A stretch of DNA of 64,000 nt from Leuconostoc gelidum subsp. gelidum KCTC 3527 (GTDB lineage Bacteria; Bacillota; Bacilli; Lactobacillales; Lactobacillaceae), in the NCBI RefSeq assembly GCF_000166715.1, contig NZ_AEMI01000019.1:62001-126000 (forward strand), read 5' to 3'. Within the stretch, counting starts at the first letter, position 1. Every line of letters starts with the position of its first letter. This document shows, piece by piece, positions 18,654 to 27,497 of this stretch. Both the position numbers and the translations under genes were made by a program. Under the pieces are notes generated by a model. It had not been told where the DNA came from. It saw nothing but the letters and a program-made list of their open reading frames with translations, and ran no database searches.

Positions 18654-19850
18654 ATGTTAGACAAAACAATTTACAAGCAGATTTTTAAAGCTAGTTTTAA
18701 CGCCCCAATCGACGTTGAATTCTGGGATGGTGAACAGGTGAGCTATGGTGTGGGAGAACCTATCGCTAAAATCATCTTACATGAAGTTATACCAATTAAA
18801 GATATCATGTCACATGCCTCATTGACTTTTGGTGAAGCCTATATGGATGGTAAAATTGAGATTCAAGGTGATTTACAAAAATTAGTTAATACAGTATATA
18901 GTTCAAAGGAAAGTTTTTTGAACAATTCTAAATTTTCTAAATTGATTCCAAAACACGCACACACAGAAAAAATTAGTAAGGCAGACGTTCAAAGTCATTA
19001 TGATATCGGCAATGACTTTTACGAGATGTGGCTTGATCCAACAATGACTTATTCTTGTGCCTATTTTGCTAGTGAGGATGATTCATTAGAAGATGCACAA
19101 TGGAATAAAGTCCGTCATATCTTAAATAAATTACATACTAAACCTGGCGAAACGGTGTTAGACATTGGTTGTGGTTGGGGGACATTAATGTTTATTGCAG
19201 CCAAAGAATATAATTTAGAGGCCACAGGTGTTACCTTAAGCCAAGAACAGTATGACTTTGTGTCCAACAAAATTGAAGCAGAAGGTCTACAAGATCGCGT
19301 TCATGTTTATCTAAAAGATTATCGTGAACTTGAACAAACTTATGATCATGTCACTTCTGTTGGTATGTTTGAACATGTTGGTAAAGAAAACTTGGCAGAA
19401 TATTTTATGCAAGTTAAAAACCGATTGGTTGATAACGGTACTGCTTTAATTCATGGTATTACTGGACAACATGATGGCGCTGGTGTGGATGCTTGGATTA
19501 ATAAGTATATTTTCCCAGGTGGTTACATTCCTAATATTGCTGAAAATATCGGTCACATTATGAATTCATCAATGCAAATAGATGATGTGGAACCATTACG
19601 TCGTCACTATCAAAAAACGTTAGAGATTTGGACTGAAAACTTTCATCATGTGAGTGAAGAAGTTATTTCAAAGTACGGAGAACGTTTCTACCGCATGTGG
19701 GATCTTTATTTACAAGCATGTGCTGCCTCGTTTGAATCGGGCAACATTGACGTTGTTCAATATTTGCTTACAAAAGGCCCTTCGGGGACAAAATTACCAA
19801 TGACGCGTTCTTACATTTACAACGCCGATATTGCACACAGTGTGAAATAA
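18654..19850 (+). CDS. cfa: Cyclopropane-fatty-acyl-phospholipid synthase
   Basis: Transfers a methylene group from SAM to the double bond of membrane phospholipid acyl chains. 398 residues: an N-terminal lipid-binding domain ([18 protein letters not shown]), then [25 protein letters not shown], the SAM motif [13 protein letters not shown] near residue 165, and [11 protein letters not shown]. In lactic acid bacteria the product is mainly lactobacillic acid and the gene responds to acid and stationary phase. It has its own promoter and terminator. Confidence 0.94.
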   Translation: MLDKTIYKQIFKASFNAPIDVEFWDGEQVSYGVGEPIAKIILHEVIPIKDIMSHASLTFGEAYMDGKIEIQGDLQKLVNTVYSSKESFLNNSKFSKLIPKHAHTEKISKADVQSHYDIGNDFYEMWLDPTMTYSCAYFASEDDSLEDAQWNKVRHILNKLHTKPGETVLDIGCGWGTLMFIAAKEYNLEATGVTLSQEQYDFVSNKIEAEGLQDRVHVYLKDYRELEQTYDHVTSVGMFEHVGKENLAEYFMQVKNRLVDNGTALIHGITGQHDGAGVDAWINKYIFPGGYIPNIAENIGHIMNSSMQIDDVEPLRRHYQKTLEIWTENFHHVSEEVISKYGERFYRMWDLYLQACAASFESGNIDVVQYLLTKGPSGTKLPMTRSYIYNADIAHSVK

Positions 19851-19856
19851 TTTAAT

Positions 19857-19894
19857 AAAAAATGCTAATGATCTTGTGATTATTAGCATTTTTT
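19857..19894 (+). terminator. Terminator after cfa
   Basis: AAAAAATGCTAAT paired with ATTAGCATTTTTT around a loop, seven bases after the stop codon. Confidence 0.85.
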
Positions 19895-19948
19895 CTTGAA
19901 TTATAGTGCTGTATAAAGTACCATAATTGTGATTATAATAACTAATGG

Positions 19949-19977
19949 TTGACATAGACGTTAAATAAGACTATATT
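19949..19977 (+). promoter_or_regulatory. Promoter of gnd
   Basis: Perfect TTGACA, 17-base spacer, TATATT. The -10 box lies in the left arm of the palindrome at 19964-20003 and abuts the cre site. Confidence 0.8.
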
Positions 19978-20003
19978 GTAAGCGATTACATTATAGTCTT
20001 ATT
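19964..20003. promoter_or_regulatory. 40-bp palindrome with central cre (CcpA site) in the gnd promoter
   Basis: TGTAAGCGATTACA at 19977-19990 matches the cre consensus TGWAANCGNTNWCA at every position. It is flanked by a perfect 12-bp inverted repeat, AATAAGACTATA at 19964-19975 and its complement at 19992-20003. The expected transcription start lies inside the cre, a position where CcpA represses. The extended arms could also form an RNA hairpin or a second operator. Confidence 0.75.
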
Positions 20004-20072
20004 TGTTTTAGTCGAAACATTTTTATAAACAATAAGGTAGAACAGTTTTTGCAAACAGAAAGCAGGTAAAAA

Positions 20073-21500
20073 ATGTTAGAAGCTGATTTTGGTGTTGTTG
20101 GTTTGGCAGTCATGGGGCGTAATTTAGCGCTTAATATAGAATCACGTGGTTACAACGTTGCAGTATATAATCGCTCACGTGAACGTACTGACGATTTGAT
20201 CACAAAGCACGCAGATAAAAAATTTGTGCCTAGTTATTCAATTGCGTCATTTGTGCAAGCGATTAAAACCCCAAGACGTATTTTATTAATGGTTAAAGCT
20301 GGCAAAGGAACAGATGCTGTGATTGATGAATTATTGCCACAACTAACAAAAGGAGATATGTTAATTGATGGCGGTAATACTTTTTTCGAAGATACAATAC
20401 GTCGTTCTGAAAAATTAGCGCAGTCTGGTATTAATTTTATTGGAATGGGTGTTTCAGGAGGAGAACTTGGTGCGTTGCAAGGCCCCTCATTGATGCCTGG
20501 TGGCCAACGAGAGGCATATGACCTAGTTGCACCTGTTTTACGTAAAATTGCTGCTAGAGCACCTGAAGACGATCAACCGACAGTTACTTATATTGGCCCT
20601 AATGGTGCAGGTCACTATGTTAAAATGGTACATAACGGTATCGAGTATGGCGACATGCAACTCATTTCAGAATCATATGATATTTTAAAACGCCTGTTAA
20701 AATTGGATTCTAACAATTTATCATCAACTTTTGCTCATTGGAATGATGGCGAATTGAACTCGTATCTAATCGAAATTACAGCTGATATTTTGACAAGAAA
20801 AGATGATTTAGGTTCTGATAAACCAATTGTCGATATGATTTTAGACAGAGCAGGAAATAAAGGTACTGGTAAGTGGTCTTCACAATCTGCGTTGGCTGTT
20901 GGTGCGCCACAGTCATTAATTACAGAATCTGTTTATGCTCGTTATATTTCTGCTATGAAATCTGATCGTGTTGCGGCCTCTAAGGTGTTGTCAGGTCCAG
21001 AATTCACATTTACAGGAGATGTTGATGCCGCAAAGGAAGATATTCGCCAGGCACTATACTTTGGTAAAATTATGTCTTATGCACAAGGATTTGATCAATT
21101 ACGCATGGCTTCTAATCACTATAATTGGAATTTACCTTTTGGTGAACTAGCACAATTATGGCGTGCAGGGGCGATTATTAGAGCACAATTCTTACAACGA
21201 ATTACCGATGCGTACAGTACGAATCATAATTTGCACAATTTACTTTTGGATACTTATTTCAAAAATATTGCCGAGTCATATCAAGCTGCCACACGTCGTG
21301 TCGTGGCAATGGCGGTTAGTGCGGGTGTACCTACGCCAGCACTCTCAGCTGCTATTGCTTACTATGATTCCTATCGATCAGAAGTTTTGCCAGCAAACTT
21401 GGTACAAGCACAACGTGATTACTTTGGCGCACATACTTATGAGAGAACTGACAAACCATCAGGTGAGATGTATCATTTTTCATGGTATGATGAAGCTTAA
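20073..21500 (+). CDS. gnd: 6-Phosphogluconate dehydrogenase, decarboxylating
   Basis: Oxidises 6-phosphogluconate to ribulose-5-phosphate and CO2, the entry to the phosphoketolase route. 475 residues: NADP fold [36 protein letters not shown], the signature [20 protein letters not shown], catalytic [13 protein letters not shown], and the C-terminal helical domain with [23 protein letters not shown] precedes ATG 20073. The promoter carries a cre, so catabolite control is expected. Confidence 0.95.
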   Translation: MLEADFGVVGLAVMGRNLALNIESRGYNVAVYNRSRERTDDLITKHADKKFVPSYSIASFVQAIKTPRRILLMVKAGKGTDAVIDELLPQLTKGDMLIDGGNTFFEDTIRRSEKLAQSGINFIGMGVSGGELGALQGPSLMPGGQREAYDLVAPVLRKIAARAPEDDQPTVTYIGPNGAGHYVKMVHNGIEYGDMQLISESYDILKRLLKLDSNNLSSTFAHWNDGELNSYLIEITADILTRKDDLGSDKPIVDMILDRAGNKGTGKWSSQSALAVGAPQSLITESVYARYISAMKSDRVAASKVLSGPEFTFTGDVDAAKEDIRQALYFGKIMSYAQGFDQLRMASNHYNWNLPFGELAQLWRAGAIIRAQFLQRITDAYSTNHNLHNLLLDTYFKNIAESYQAATRRVVAMAVSAGVPTPALSAAIAYYDSYRSEVLPANLVQAQRDYFGAHTYERTDKPSGEMYHFSWYDEA

Positions 21501-21514
21501 TAAAAAATGTGACG

Positions 21515-21542
21515 GCGCTTTTAAAACGTGAAGCGCTTTTTT
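21515..21542 (+). terminator. Terminator after gnd
   Basis: GCGCTT paired with AAGCGC around a ten-base loop, followed by TTTTTT. Confidence 0.8.
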
Positions 21543-21594
21543 GTTTGCAGTCAACATTTTCAATTGTGTAGCCACTTTCTAAGGATAATGCAAT

Positions 21595-21623
21595 TTGATT
21601 TTAATGTATTTATCTGGTAAAAT
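21595..21623 (+). promoter_or_regulatory. Promoter of the Mn riboswitch / P-type ATPase transcript
   Basis: TTGATT, 17-base spacer, TAAAAT. A second TATAAT lies at 21628-21633. Both precede the riboswitch by about 30 bases. Confidence 0.55.
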
Positions 21624-21660
21624 TAACTATAATAAATCACTTTTTTATAATCTTGTACCT

Positions 21661-21753
21661 CTTGCGGGAGTAGCGACGAACCATCGTGGGAAACCGACTA
21701 TAATCATACTTTATCATAGGTATGACGGCCAACCTTAATCAGCGAGACGCAAA
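21661..21753 (+). ncRNA. yybP-ykoY class Mn2+ riboswitch
   Basis: A 5' strand CTTGCG-GGAGTAGCGACG and a 3' part CGGCCAACCTT then GCGAGACGCAA carry the conserved blocks of the class: GGGAGUAG, the GGCCAAC loop and the AGAC before the closing strand. P1 pairs TTGCG at 21662-21666 with CGCAA at 21748-21752. The class binds Mn2+ and switches on manganese export. In Lactococcus lactis the same motif precedes the P-type ATPase yoaB, as here. The region 21754-21785 holds AAAAGGAGTG, the binding site of the ATPase gene, so control could be translational. Confidence 0.88.
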
Positions 21754-21785
21754 AAAACTTTTCTTAAAAGGAGTGTTACAAGAAC

Positions 21786-24476
21786 ATGAAAGCAAAGAAG
21801 GAAGACAACGTCCCGATACCTGATCCATTAGCGCATAATTATCACGCTGATAGCTGGCAGAAAGTTATCAAAGATTTTGATGGACACTATCCATCAGGTT
21901 TAAAAGATAACGAAGTCAGTGCTAAGCGAGTGAGCTATGGATTTAATGAAATGTTGTTAAAATCGACACCAAAATGGCTGATTTTTTTAAAACAATTTAA
22001 TAATGTTATTATTTATATTTTAATTATGGCAGCATTATTAACATTGCTGATGCGTCACTATTCTGATGCTACAGTTATTGGATTAGTTGTTATTATTAAT
22101 GCACTAATTGGCTATTTTCAAGAAATTAACGCCAGCAATGCCTTAGAAAAAATTAAAAATATGTTGTCGGTTGAAGCAACAGTCATTCGTAATGGCAACA
22201 GATTTGACATACCATCTAGAAATTTAGTACCTGGAGACCTTGTCTACTTAGAGGCAGGAGACAATGTTCCTGCTGATTTGAGAATTATGGATGCTGATAA
22301 TTTGCGAATCCAAGAATCATCTTTAACTGGTGAATCTGATTCAGTGTTGAAATCTAATGCAAGTGTTGCAATTGAAACACCCTTAGCTGAGCGTGTTAAT
22401 ATGGCATATGCAACAACGGCAGTTACTAATGGTAGCGCTACTGGTATTGTTACTGCGACAGGTCTTAAAACAGAAATTGGTTTAATTTCACAAAGTGTTT
22501 CAGATGTCAAAGACAATAAATCACCTTTGACAAAAGAATTAGATACATTGGGCCGAGGCATTTCATGGTTTATTATTGGGGTTGCAGTCATCACTTTTGT
22601 ATTAGGTTGGGTCATGAATGTTTATACATTGCCTGTGCTGGCAATGGCTATTATTACAATGATTGTTGGATCAATGCCGGAAGGATTGCCAGCCGCAACA
22701 TCCGTTATTTTGGCCACGGGTGTGCAAGCATTAACTAAAAAGAGTGCCATTGTTAAAACTTTGCCTGCGGCAGAAACCCTAGGTGCTGTTGATATTATTG
22801 CTTCTGATAAAACTGGTACATTAACTAAAAATGAAATGACATTGCAAGATATTGTGATTGGCCAAACACATTATCGTGTTACTGGGACAGGTTATGCACC
22901 TAATGGTCAAATTTTTAAAAATAATCTTGTCATTGATGCTTCTCAAAACAAAGAATTAGAAATGTTTTTAACAATGGGCCAGCAAGCCAATGATACATTT
23001 CTTGTACCAGAAAATGATCAATGGCAAATCAATGGTGAACCCACTGATGCGGCATTTTTGTCTGCTTATTATAAGGCCTTTGGTCAAAAGACACCCAAAC
23101 TAAAAGAAATTGATCGCATTCCTTTTGATTCAGACTATCGTTATATGGCACGTTTAGTAGAAAATCAAAGTGGGCACCGTTTTATTGCTATTAAGGGCGC
23201 ACCAGATAAACTATTTGAACTGGCGAGTCATTCAAAAAATTTTGATCGTGATTATTGGTTGCAGTTATCGCAACAATTTGCCAAAACTGGCAAACGTGTT
23301 ATTGCGGTTGGTTATCATAATGTCGCAAGTGATGAAGACAAAGTGACACATGAACTATTGTCAACAACCGGTATCACTTTTCTCGGATTGGCGGCCATCA
23401 TTGATCCACCAAGACCAGAAGTTGTTGAAGCGATTAAAGACATGCGTCATGCTGGTATTCGTGTCAAAATGATTACTGGAGATAGTTCAGATACAGCTAT
23501 GGCAATTGGACGACAATTAGGATTAGCTCATGATATTAAGGCAATGACAGGTGTTGATGTTGATGCATTAAACGATCAAGATCTTGCAGCAAGTGTAACC
23601 AAATATGATGTGTTTGCCCGCACGACACCGCAAAATAAGTTACGAATCGTACAAGCATTTCAAGCAAATGGTCTGATAACTGCAATGACAGGGGATGGTG
23701 TCAACGATGCACCGGCACTTAAAAAAGCTGATATTGGTGTGGCAATGGGTATCAAAGGAACTGACGTCGCCAAAGACTCTGCTGATATGGTTTTGGCAAA
23801 TGATAATTTTTCAACGATCAAAATTGCAATTGAACAGGGCAGAAGGTTATATGACAATATTCGAAAAACAATATTGTTCTTACTGCCAACAAGTTTTGCC
23901 GAAGGTTTGATTGTCGTTATGAGTATTTTTTTACAGCAACCTATGCCATTGACACCAACACAATTATTATGGATTAATATGGTTTCAGCAATTACGATTC
24001 AATTAGCATTTATTTTTGAGCCGGCTGAACCGGGGTTAATGAACCGACCACCACGTAAAACAAGTGCTAAATTGATGAATCGGCATGATATCTTTCAAAT
24101 GACTTATGTCAGTGTATTAATTGCTGCTACTGGACTAGCTGTATTTGAATCACTTGGATCTAATGTGAGTTTCACTGTTGCTAGTACAATGGTTGTTAAT
24201 ATTATTATTTTCGGAAAAATATTTTACTTATTCAACATTCGAACAGAAGCACCTGTACTAAGTCGTTCTTTGTGGTCTAATCCCATGGCTTTTGTTGCCG
24301 TTGGGTTAATGATTGTCTTACAAATATTCTTTACTTACGTGCCTTTCATGCAAAATGTTTTTTCAACTGCCGCTTTATCGTGGTTTGATTGGCTAATTGT
24401 TATCCTGACAGGTACTATTGTATTAGTTATCACAGAAATTCATAAATATTTTCGTCTACGTAAACAAGTGAACTAA
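21786..24476 (+). CDS. yoaB: P-type cation ATPase, probable Mn2+ exporter (YoaB-like)
   Basis: 896 residues with about ten membrane helices. Seen in order: actuator TGES at 181-184, PEGLPA at 298-303 in helix M4 as in Ca2+/Mn2+ pumps, phosphorylation site DKTGT at Asp341, nucleotide domain KGAPDKLFE, hinge MTGDGVNDAPALKKADIGVAMG, and a C-terminal cation ATPase domain. The fold alone would suggest Ca2+; the upstream Mn2+ riboswitch makes manganese efflux the better call. AAAGGAGTG at 21767-21775 precedes ATG 21786. A terminator-like repeat overlaps the stop codon. Confidence 0.88.
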   Translation: MKAKKEDNVPIPDPLAHNYHADSWQKVIKDFDGHYPSGLKDNEVSAKRVSYGFNEMLLKSTPKWLIFLKQFNNVIIYILIMAALLTLLMRHYSDATVIGLVVIINALIGYFQEINASNALEKIKNMLSVEATVIRNGNRFDIPSRNLVPGDLVYLEAGDNVPADLRIMDADNLRIQESSLTGESDSVLKSNASVAIETPLAERVNMAYATTAVTNGSATGIVTATGLKTEIGLISQSVSDVKDNKSPLTKELDTLGRGISWFIIGVAVITFVLGWVMNVYTLPVLAMAIITMIVGSMPEGLPAATSVILATGVQALTKKSAIVKTLPAAETLGAVDIIASDKTGTLTKNEMTLQDIVIGQTHYRVTGTGYAPNGQIFKNNLVIDASQNKELEMFLTMGQQANDTFLVPENDQWQINGEPTDAAFLSAYYKAFGQKTPKLKEIDRIPFDSDYRYMARLVENQSGHRFIAIKGAPDKLFELASHSKNFDRDYWLQLSQQFAKTGKRVIAVGYHNVASDEDKVTHELLSTTGITFLGLAAIIDPPRPEVVEAIKDMRHAGIRVKMITGDSSDTAMAIGRQLGLAHDIKAMTGVDVDALNDQDLAASVTKYDVFARTTPQNKLRIVQAFQANGLITAMTGDGVNDAPALKKADIGVAMGIKGTDVAKDSADMVLANDNFSTIKIAIEQGRRLYDNIRKTILFLLPTSFAEGLIVVMSIFLQQPMPLTPTQLLWINMVSAITIQLAFIFEPAEPGLMNRPPRKTSAKLMNRHDIFQMTYVSVLIAATGLAVFESLGSNVSFTVASTMVVNIIIFGKIFYLFNIRTEAPVLSRSLWSNPMAFVAVGLMIVLQIFFTYVPFMQNVFSTAALSWFDWLIVILTGTIVLVITEIHKYFRLRKQVN

Positions 24477-24497
24477 TGATATTATTTCACTTGTTTA
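24461..24497 (+). terminator. Inverted repeat at the end of the ATPase gene
   Basis: TAAACAAGTGAA at 24461-24472 and its exact complement at 24486-24497. The arm includes the last codons of the gene. A T run is nearly absent, so termination strength is uncertain. Confidence 0.45.
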
Positions 24498-24596
24498 TCG
24501 CAACGAACAGCATATTACTTGCAATGTAGTATATTAAAAGTTACAATCAAGTCAGATTTCGATGAGAATAGGAATATTATAAAGGAGGATATAAAC

Positions 24597-24716
24597 ATGG
24601 CAAAAGAAAAACACGGTACTGGGTTTTGGGGTAAACTATCACTATTACTAGCAGTTGGTCAGTTGTTGTTTAGTCTTTATCATGAAATTCAAAGTTCTCG
24701 ATCACGCAAAAAATAA
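24597..24716 (+). CDS. 39-residue single-helix membrane peptide
   Basis: ATG 24597 sits eight bases behind a perfect AAAGGAGG at 24581-24588. The product starts MAKEKHGTGFWGKL, has one membrane helix of about 18 residues (LSLLLAVGQLLFSLYHEI) and ends SSRSRKK. I do not recognise a family. Strong translation signals and its place beside another micro-ORF and a GlsB-like gene argue that it is real. Confidence 0.65.
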   Translation: MAKEKHGTGFWGKLSLLLAVGQLLFSLYHEIQSSRSRKK

Positions 24717-24780
24717 ATCACTATACTTATATGAACTAGATAACCAGTGATTTCATCTTGTCACTTTAAAGGAGTGTATT

Positions 24781-24915
24781 ATGCTAAAAAATATTATTAA
24801 ATTTGCACTAGCTTCAACGCTAATTGTCAGTGGGTTAGTTATTGGAACAACTATTTTTACGGCTAAAGGTATTGATAGACTCGGGGATAAGTTAGAAGAT
24901 ACGATACACAATTAA
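24781..24915 (+). CDS. 44-residue membrane peptide
   Basis: ATG 24781 follows AAAGGAGTG at 24767-24775. The product begins MLKNIIKFALAST, has one helix (about 5-28) and ends in a charged amphipathic stretch RLGDKLEDTIHN. The ORF is followed at once by a rho-independent terminator, as a real gene would be. Function unknown; the form resembles small envelope-stress peptides. Confidence 0.65.
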   Translation: MLKNIIKFALASTLIVSGLVIGTTIFTAKGIDRLGDKLEDTIHN

Positions 24916-24935
24916 TTTATGAATAGTATAGCTTG

Positions 24936-24971
24936 AAGGAAGACATAAATGCGTTTGTGTCTTCCTTTTTT
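24936..24971 (+). terminator. Terminator after the 44-residue ORF
   Basis: AAGGAAGACA paired exactly with TGTCTTCCTT around a 12-base loop, then T5. Confidence 0.85.
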
Positions 24972-25088
24972 ATTAGTGATTTTGCAAGCAATTTAATTGT
25001 AAGCACTATTAGTTAATGATAAACTGAAATTGTTAGAGTATTGTGTCATAGCATGATAGTAGATAAAAGAAAAAATGGAGGTTGAATG

Positions 25089-25334
25089 ATGATTTGGTCA
25101 TTAATAGTTGGTGCGATCATTGGTGCTATTGCAGGTGCCATTACAAATAAGGGTGAGTCAATGGGATGGATTAGTAATATTATAGCAGGACTAGTCGGTT
25201 CTGCTATTGGTCAAGGACTACTCGGCCATTGGGGACCTAGTCTAGCTGGAATGGCCATTATTCCATCTATTATTGGGGCAGTGATTCTTGTGCTTGTTGT
25301 CTCAATGATATTTGGTTCTCAAGTTAAACGTTAA
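25089..25334 (+). CDS. GlsB/YeaQ/YmgE family membrane protein, copy 1
   Basis: 81 residues, glycine-rich, three helices: GAIIGAIAGAITNKGE, MGWISNIIAGLVGSAIGQGLLG and the final helix. It is the transglycosylase-associated (GlsB) stress family. ATG 25086 is also possible, but 25089 is spaced better from GGAGG at 25077-25081 and matches the start of the near-identical copy at 39978. The two copies differ mainly near the C-terminus (SMIFGSQVKR here, SAIFGIRAKR there). Confidence 0.88.
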   Translation: MIWSLIVGAIIGAIAGAITNKGESMGWISNIIAGLVGSAIGQGLLGHWGPSLAGMAIIPSIIGAVILVLVVSMIFGSQVKR

Positions 25335-25412
25335 AAATGATTTTTAATAACAGTTGTTTTAGAATTTATTAACGATATGCAAGTTATTTATGACTAATCG
25401 TTATTATCATTT

Positions 25413-25443
25413 AAAATCAAAATCAAAATCAAAATCAAAAAAA
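25413..25443. repeat. Hexanucleotide tandem repeat AAAATC
   Basis: Four exact copies of AAAATC plus a partial fifth, about 85 bases upstream of the aldo/keto reductase start. Such short repeats can change length by slippage. Confidence 0.85.
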
Positions 25444-25528
25444 TTAATTGATTTGTCAGTATAAACTTAAAATTGAAAATTGTTGACTCATTTGTATGAC
25501 GAATAATTAACAGTTAGGAGAAAACTCA

Positions 25529-26377
25529 GTGGACAATAATACTTTACCATTTTACAATTTAAACGATGGACACATATTACCTCAGATAGCTTTGGGAACA
25601 TATCAAATACGTGGTATGCAAGGTGTTGATCAAATTTTAGCAGCTATTCAAATTGGTTACCGTTTGATAGATACGTCTACCAATTATGATAGTGAAGGGG
25701 CTGTTGGTGAAGCAATCAGGCGATCAGGCATTCCGAGATCATCATTTTATGTGACGTCAAAGCTTCCAGGTCAATATCATCATAGAGATGATGCTCTAAA
25801 AATGATTGAGGAAACGCTTTTGCGTTTACGCTTAGATTATTTGGACTTGTATTTAATCCATTGGCCATTGCCTAAGCGTGATAATTATGTTGAAGCGTGG
25901 ACTGCTCTTATTGAAGCTCAAAAACGTGGGTTGATACGATCTATTGGGGTCTCGAATTTTGAAGTGGCACACTTGGATCGTATAATTGAAGCAACAGGCG
26001 TTACACCAGCGGTTAATCAAAACGAAATTCACCCTTATTGGATACAGAATAGTTTGTTGCAAGCTAACAAAGATCGTGGAATAGTTACTGAAGCTTGGAG
26101 CCCGTTAGGTCGTGGAAGTGGGGAATTAAAAGAACCAATTATTTTAGAATTAGCAAAAAAATATCACAAAAATGCAGGACAGATTATTCTGCGCTGGCAT
26201 CTTCAACGTGGGGTACTGCCTGTTCCTAAAGCTGGTAACCTCAAACACCAACGCGATAATCTTGAACTCTGGAATTTTGAGTTAACAGCAGATGAAGTAA
26301 CCGCTATTAACTCATTGACCAGAGTAGATGGACGTGTGGACAATCAGGATCCAAATACTTATGAAGAATTTAATTAG
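25529..26377 (+). CDS. Aldo/keto reductase
   Basis: 282 residues of the AKR5-like NADPH-dependent group. The catalytic tetrad is visible: Asp and Tyr in LIDTSTNYDSEGAVG, Lys in VTSKLPGQ, His in YLIHWPLP. RSIGVSNFEVAHLD and PVPKAGNLKHQRDNLE complete the barrel. GTG 25529 is the start, with TTAGGAG at 25513-25519. The family reduces a broad range of aldehydes and ketones; the usual annotation as 2,5-diketogluconate reductase need not hold. Confidence 0.9.
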   Translation: MDNNTLPFYNLNDGHILPQIALGTYQIRGMQGVDQILAAIQIGYRLIDTSTNYDSEGAVGEAIRRSGIPRSSFYVTSKLPGQYHHRDDALKMIEETLLRLRLDYLDLYLIHWPLPKRDNYVEAWTALIEAQKRGLIRSIGVSNFEVAHLDRIIEATGVTPAVNQNEIHPYWIQNSLLQANKDRGIVTEAWSPLGRGSGELKEPIILELAKKYHKNAGQIILRWHLQRGVLPVPKAGNLKHQRDNLELWNFELTADEVTAINSLTRVDGRVDNQDPNTYEEFN

Positions 26378-26473
26378 ATCACGAAACGCGATAGATTAAT
26401 TTATCCTGTTTGTAACATGATTGACTTAAATTTTCGGATGATTCAGTAAGTTCTACTTAATAAATAGACGCTT

Positions 26474-26510
26474 AAAAACCCCACTAACTCTTGATGTTAG
26501 TGGGGTTTTT
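26474..26510. terminator. Bidirectional terminator
   Basis: 15-bp perfect stem AAAAACCCCACTAAC / GTTAGTGGGGTTTTT with a seven-base loop, between the convergent aldo/keto reductase and kdsD genes. Confidence 0.92.
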
Positions 26511-26534
26511 ATTGATTATATGAGGTAAATGTAA

Positions 26535-27497
26535 CTATTCCAGTACATCGTGAATAGTAATAATGCCAACGACAGTATCATCGTCATCTTTGACCACTAA
26601 ATTGGATATATTATTCGATGCCATCTTTTTCCAAGCTGCACTATTACGTGCGTTTTGATTAATACTAATGAATCCTTCAGTCATGTAATCAGCAGCAGCT
26701 GAATTTTTCACTTGATTAATGTATAAAAACTTTTTACGAATATCACCATCCGTTATAATACCAATAACTTTTTCTTCAGGTGTTTTGACCAAAGTCATGC
26801 CAACGCCAAAGTCACTAATACGGTAAATAACATCATTAATTGGTGTTGTTGTTTGAACATAAGGAATTTTAGTGTGCATAGAATGCGCAACATCACGCAG
26901 TAACATTTTACCAATTGAACCACCAGGATGGTATAGTGCAAAATCCTCACGTTTGAATGCTTTTGCTTTTTCGATGGCAATTAGTAGCGCATCACCCATA
27001 ACAAGTGTAGCAGTGGTCGAACTTGTAGGTGCTAGTTTAGTTGGATCAGCTTCTTCTGCAACATCTACTTTCAAAAAAATATCAGTATTTTTAGCTAGCG
27101 TTGCATCTTCAGAACCTGTGACAGCAATCGTTTTTAACTCGTCTTGATGAATGTTTTTCAGTGCAAAAAGTGTTTGTACAACTTCTTGTGTTTCACCACT
27201 ATTTGAAATGAAAATAACTAAATCATCTGCTGAGACACGACCCAAGTCTCCGTGGTATGCGGTACCAGCATCAATGAAAAAACTTGGGACACCAACGGAT
27301 GACAACGAGGCAGCTATTTTCTCAGCAATAATACCTGACTTACCAATGGCGATAAATATTGAGCGGCCTTTTGTATTTAAAACTGCCTCAACCACCTCGT
27401 CAAAATGTTCATCTAATGTCTCACGGACTGTTTGTAAAGCCCCAATCTCTGTGTCAAAAGTTATTTTAGCGTCATCAAAGTAGGTCGTCATTGTCAT
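26535..27497 (-). CDS. kdsD: D-arabinose-5-phosphate isomerase (KdsD/KpsF/GutQ family)
   Basis: Interconverts ribulose-5-phosphate and arabinose-5-phosphate, the sugar used by KdsA. 320 residues: a SIS domain with IAIGKSGIIAEKIAASL, FISNSGETQEV and ALYHPGGSIGK, then two CBS domains with GIITDGDIRKK and VVGIITIHDVLE. This three-part layout is the full-length isomerase. Its start lies 23 bp inside the end of kdsA, so the two are one operon. GutQ-type isomerases of sorbitol pathways share the fold, but the kdsA neighbour favours KDO synthesis. Start ATG 27491 is an alternative. Confidence 0.9.
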   Translation of the reverse strand: MTMTTYFDDAKITFDTEIGALQTVRETLDEHFDEVVEAVLNTKGRSIFIAIGKSGIIAEKIAASLSSVGVPSFFIDAGTAYHGDLGRVSADDLVIFISNSGETQEVVQTLFALKNIHQDELKTIAVTGSEDATLAKNTDIFLKVDVAEEADPTKLAPTSSTTATLVMGDALLIAIEKAKAFKREDFALYHPGGSIGKMLLRDVAHSMHTKIPYVQTTTPINDVIYRISDFGVGMTLVKTPEEKVIGIITDGDIRKKFLYINQVKNSAAADYMTEGFISINQNARNSAAWKKMASNNISNLVVKDDDDTVVGIITIHDVLE

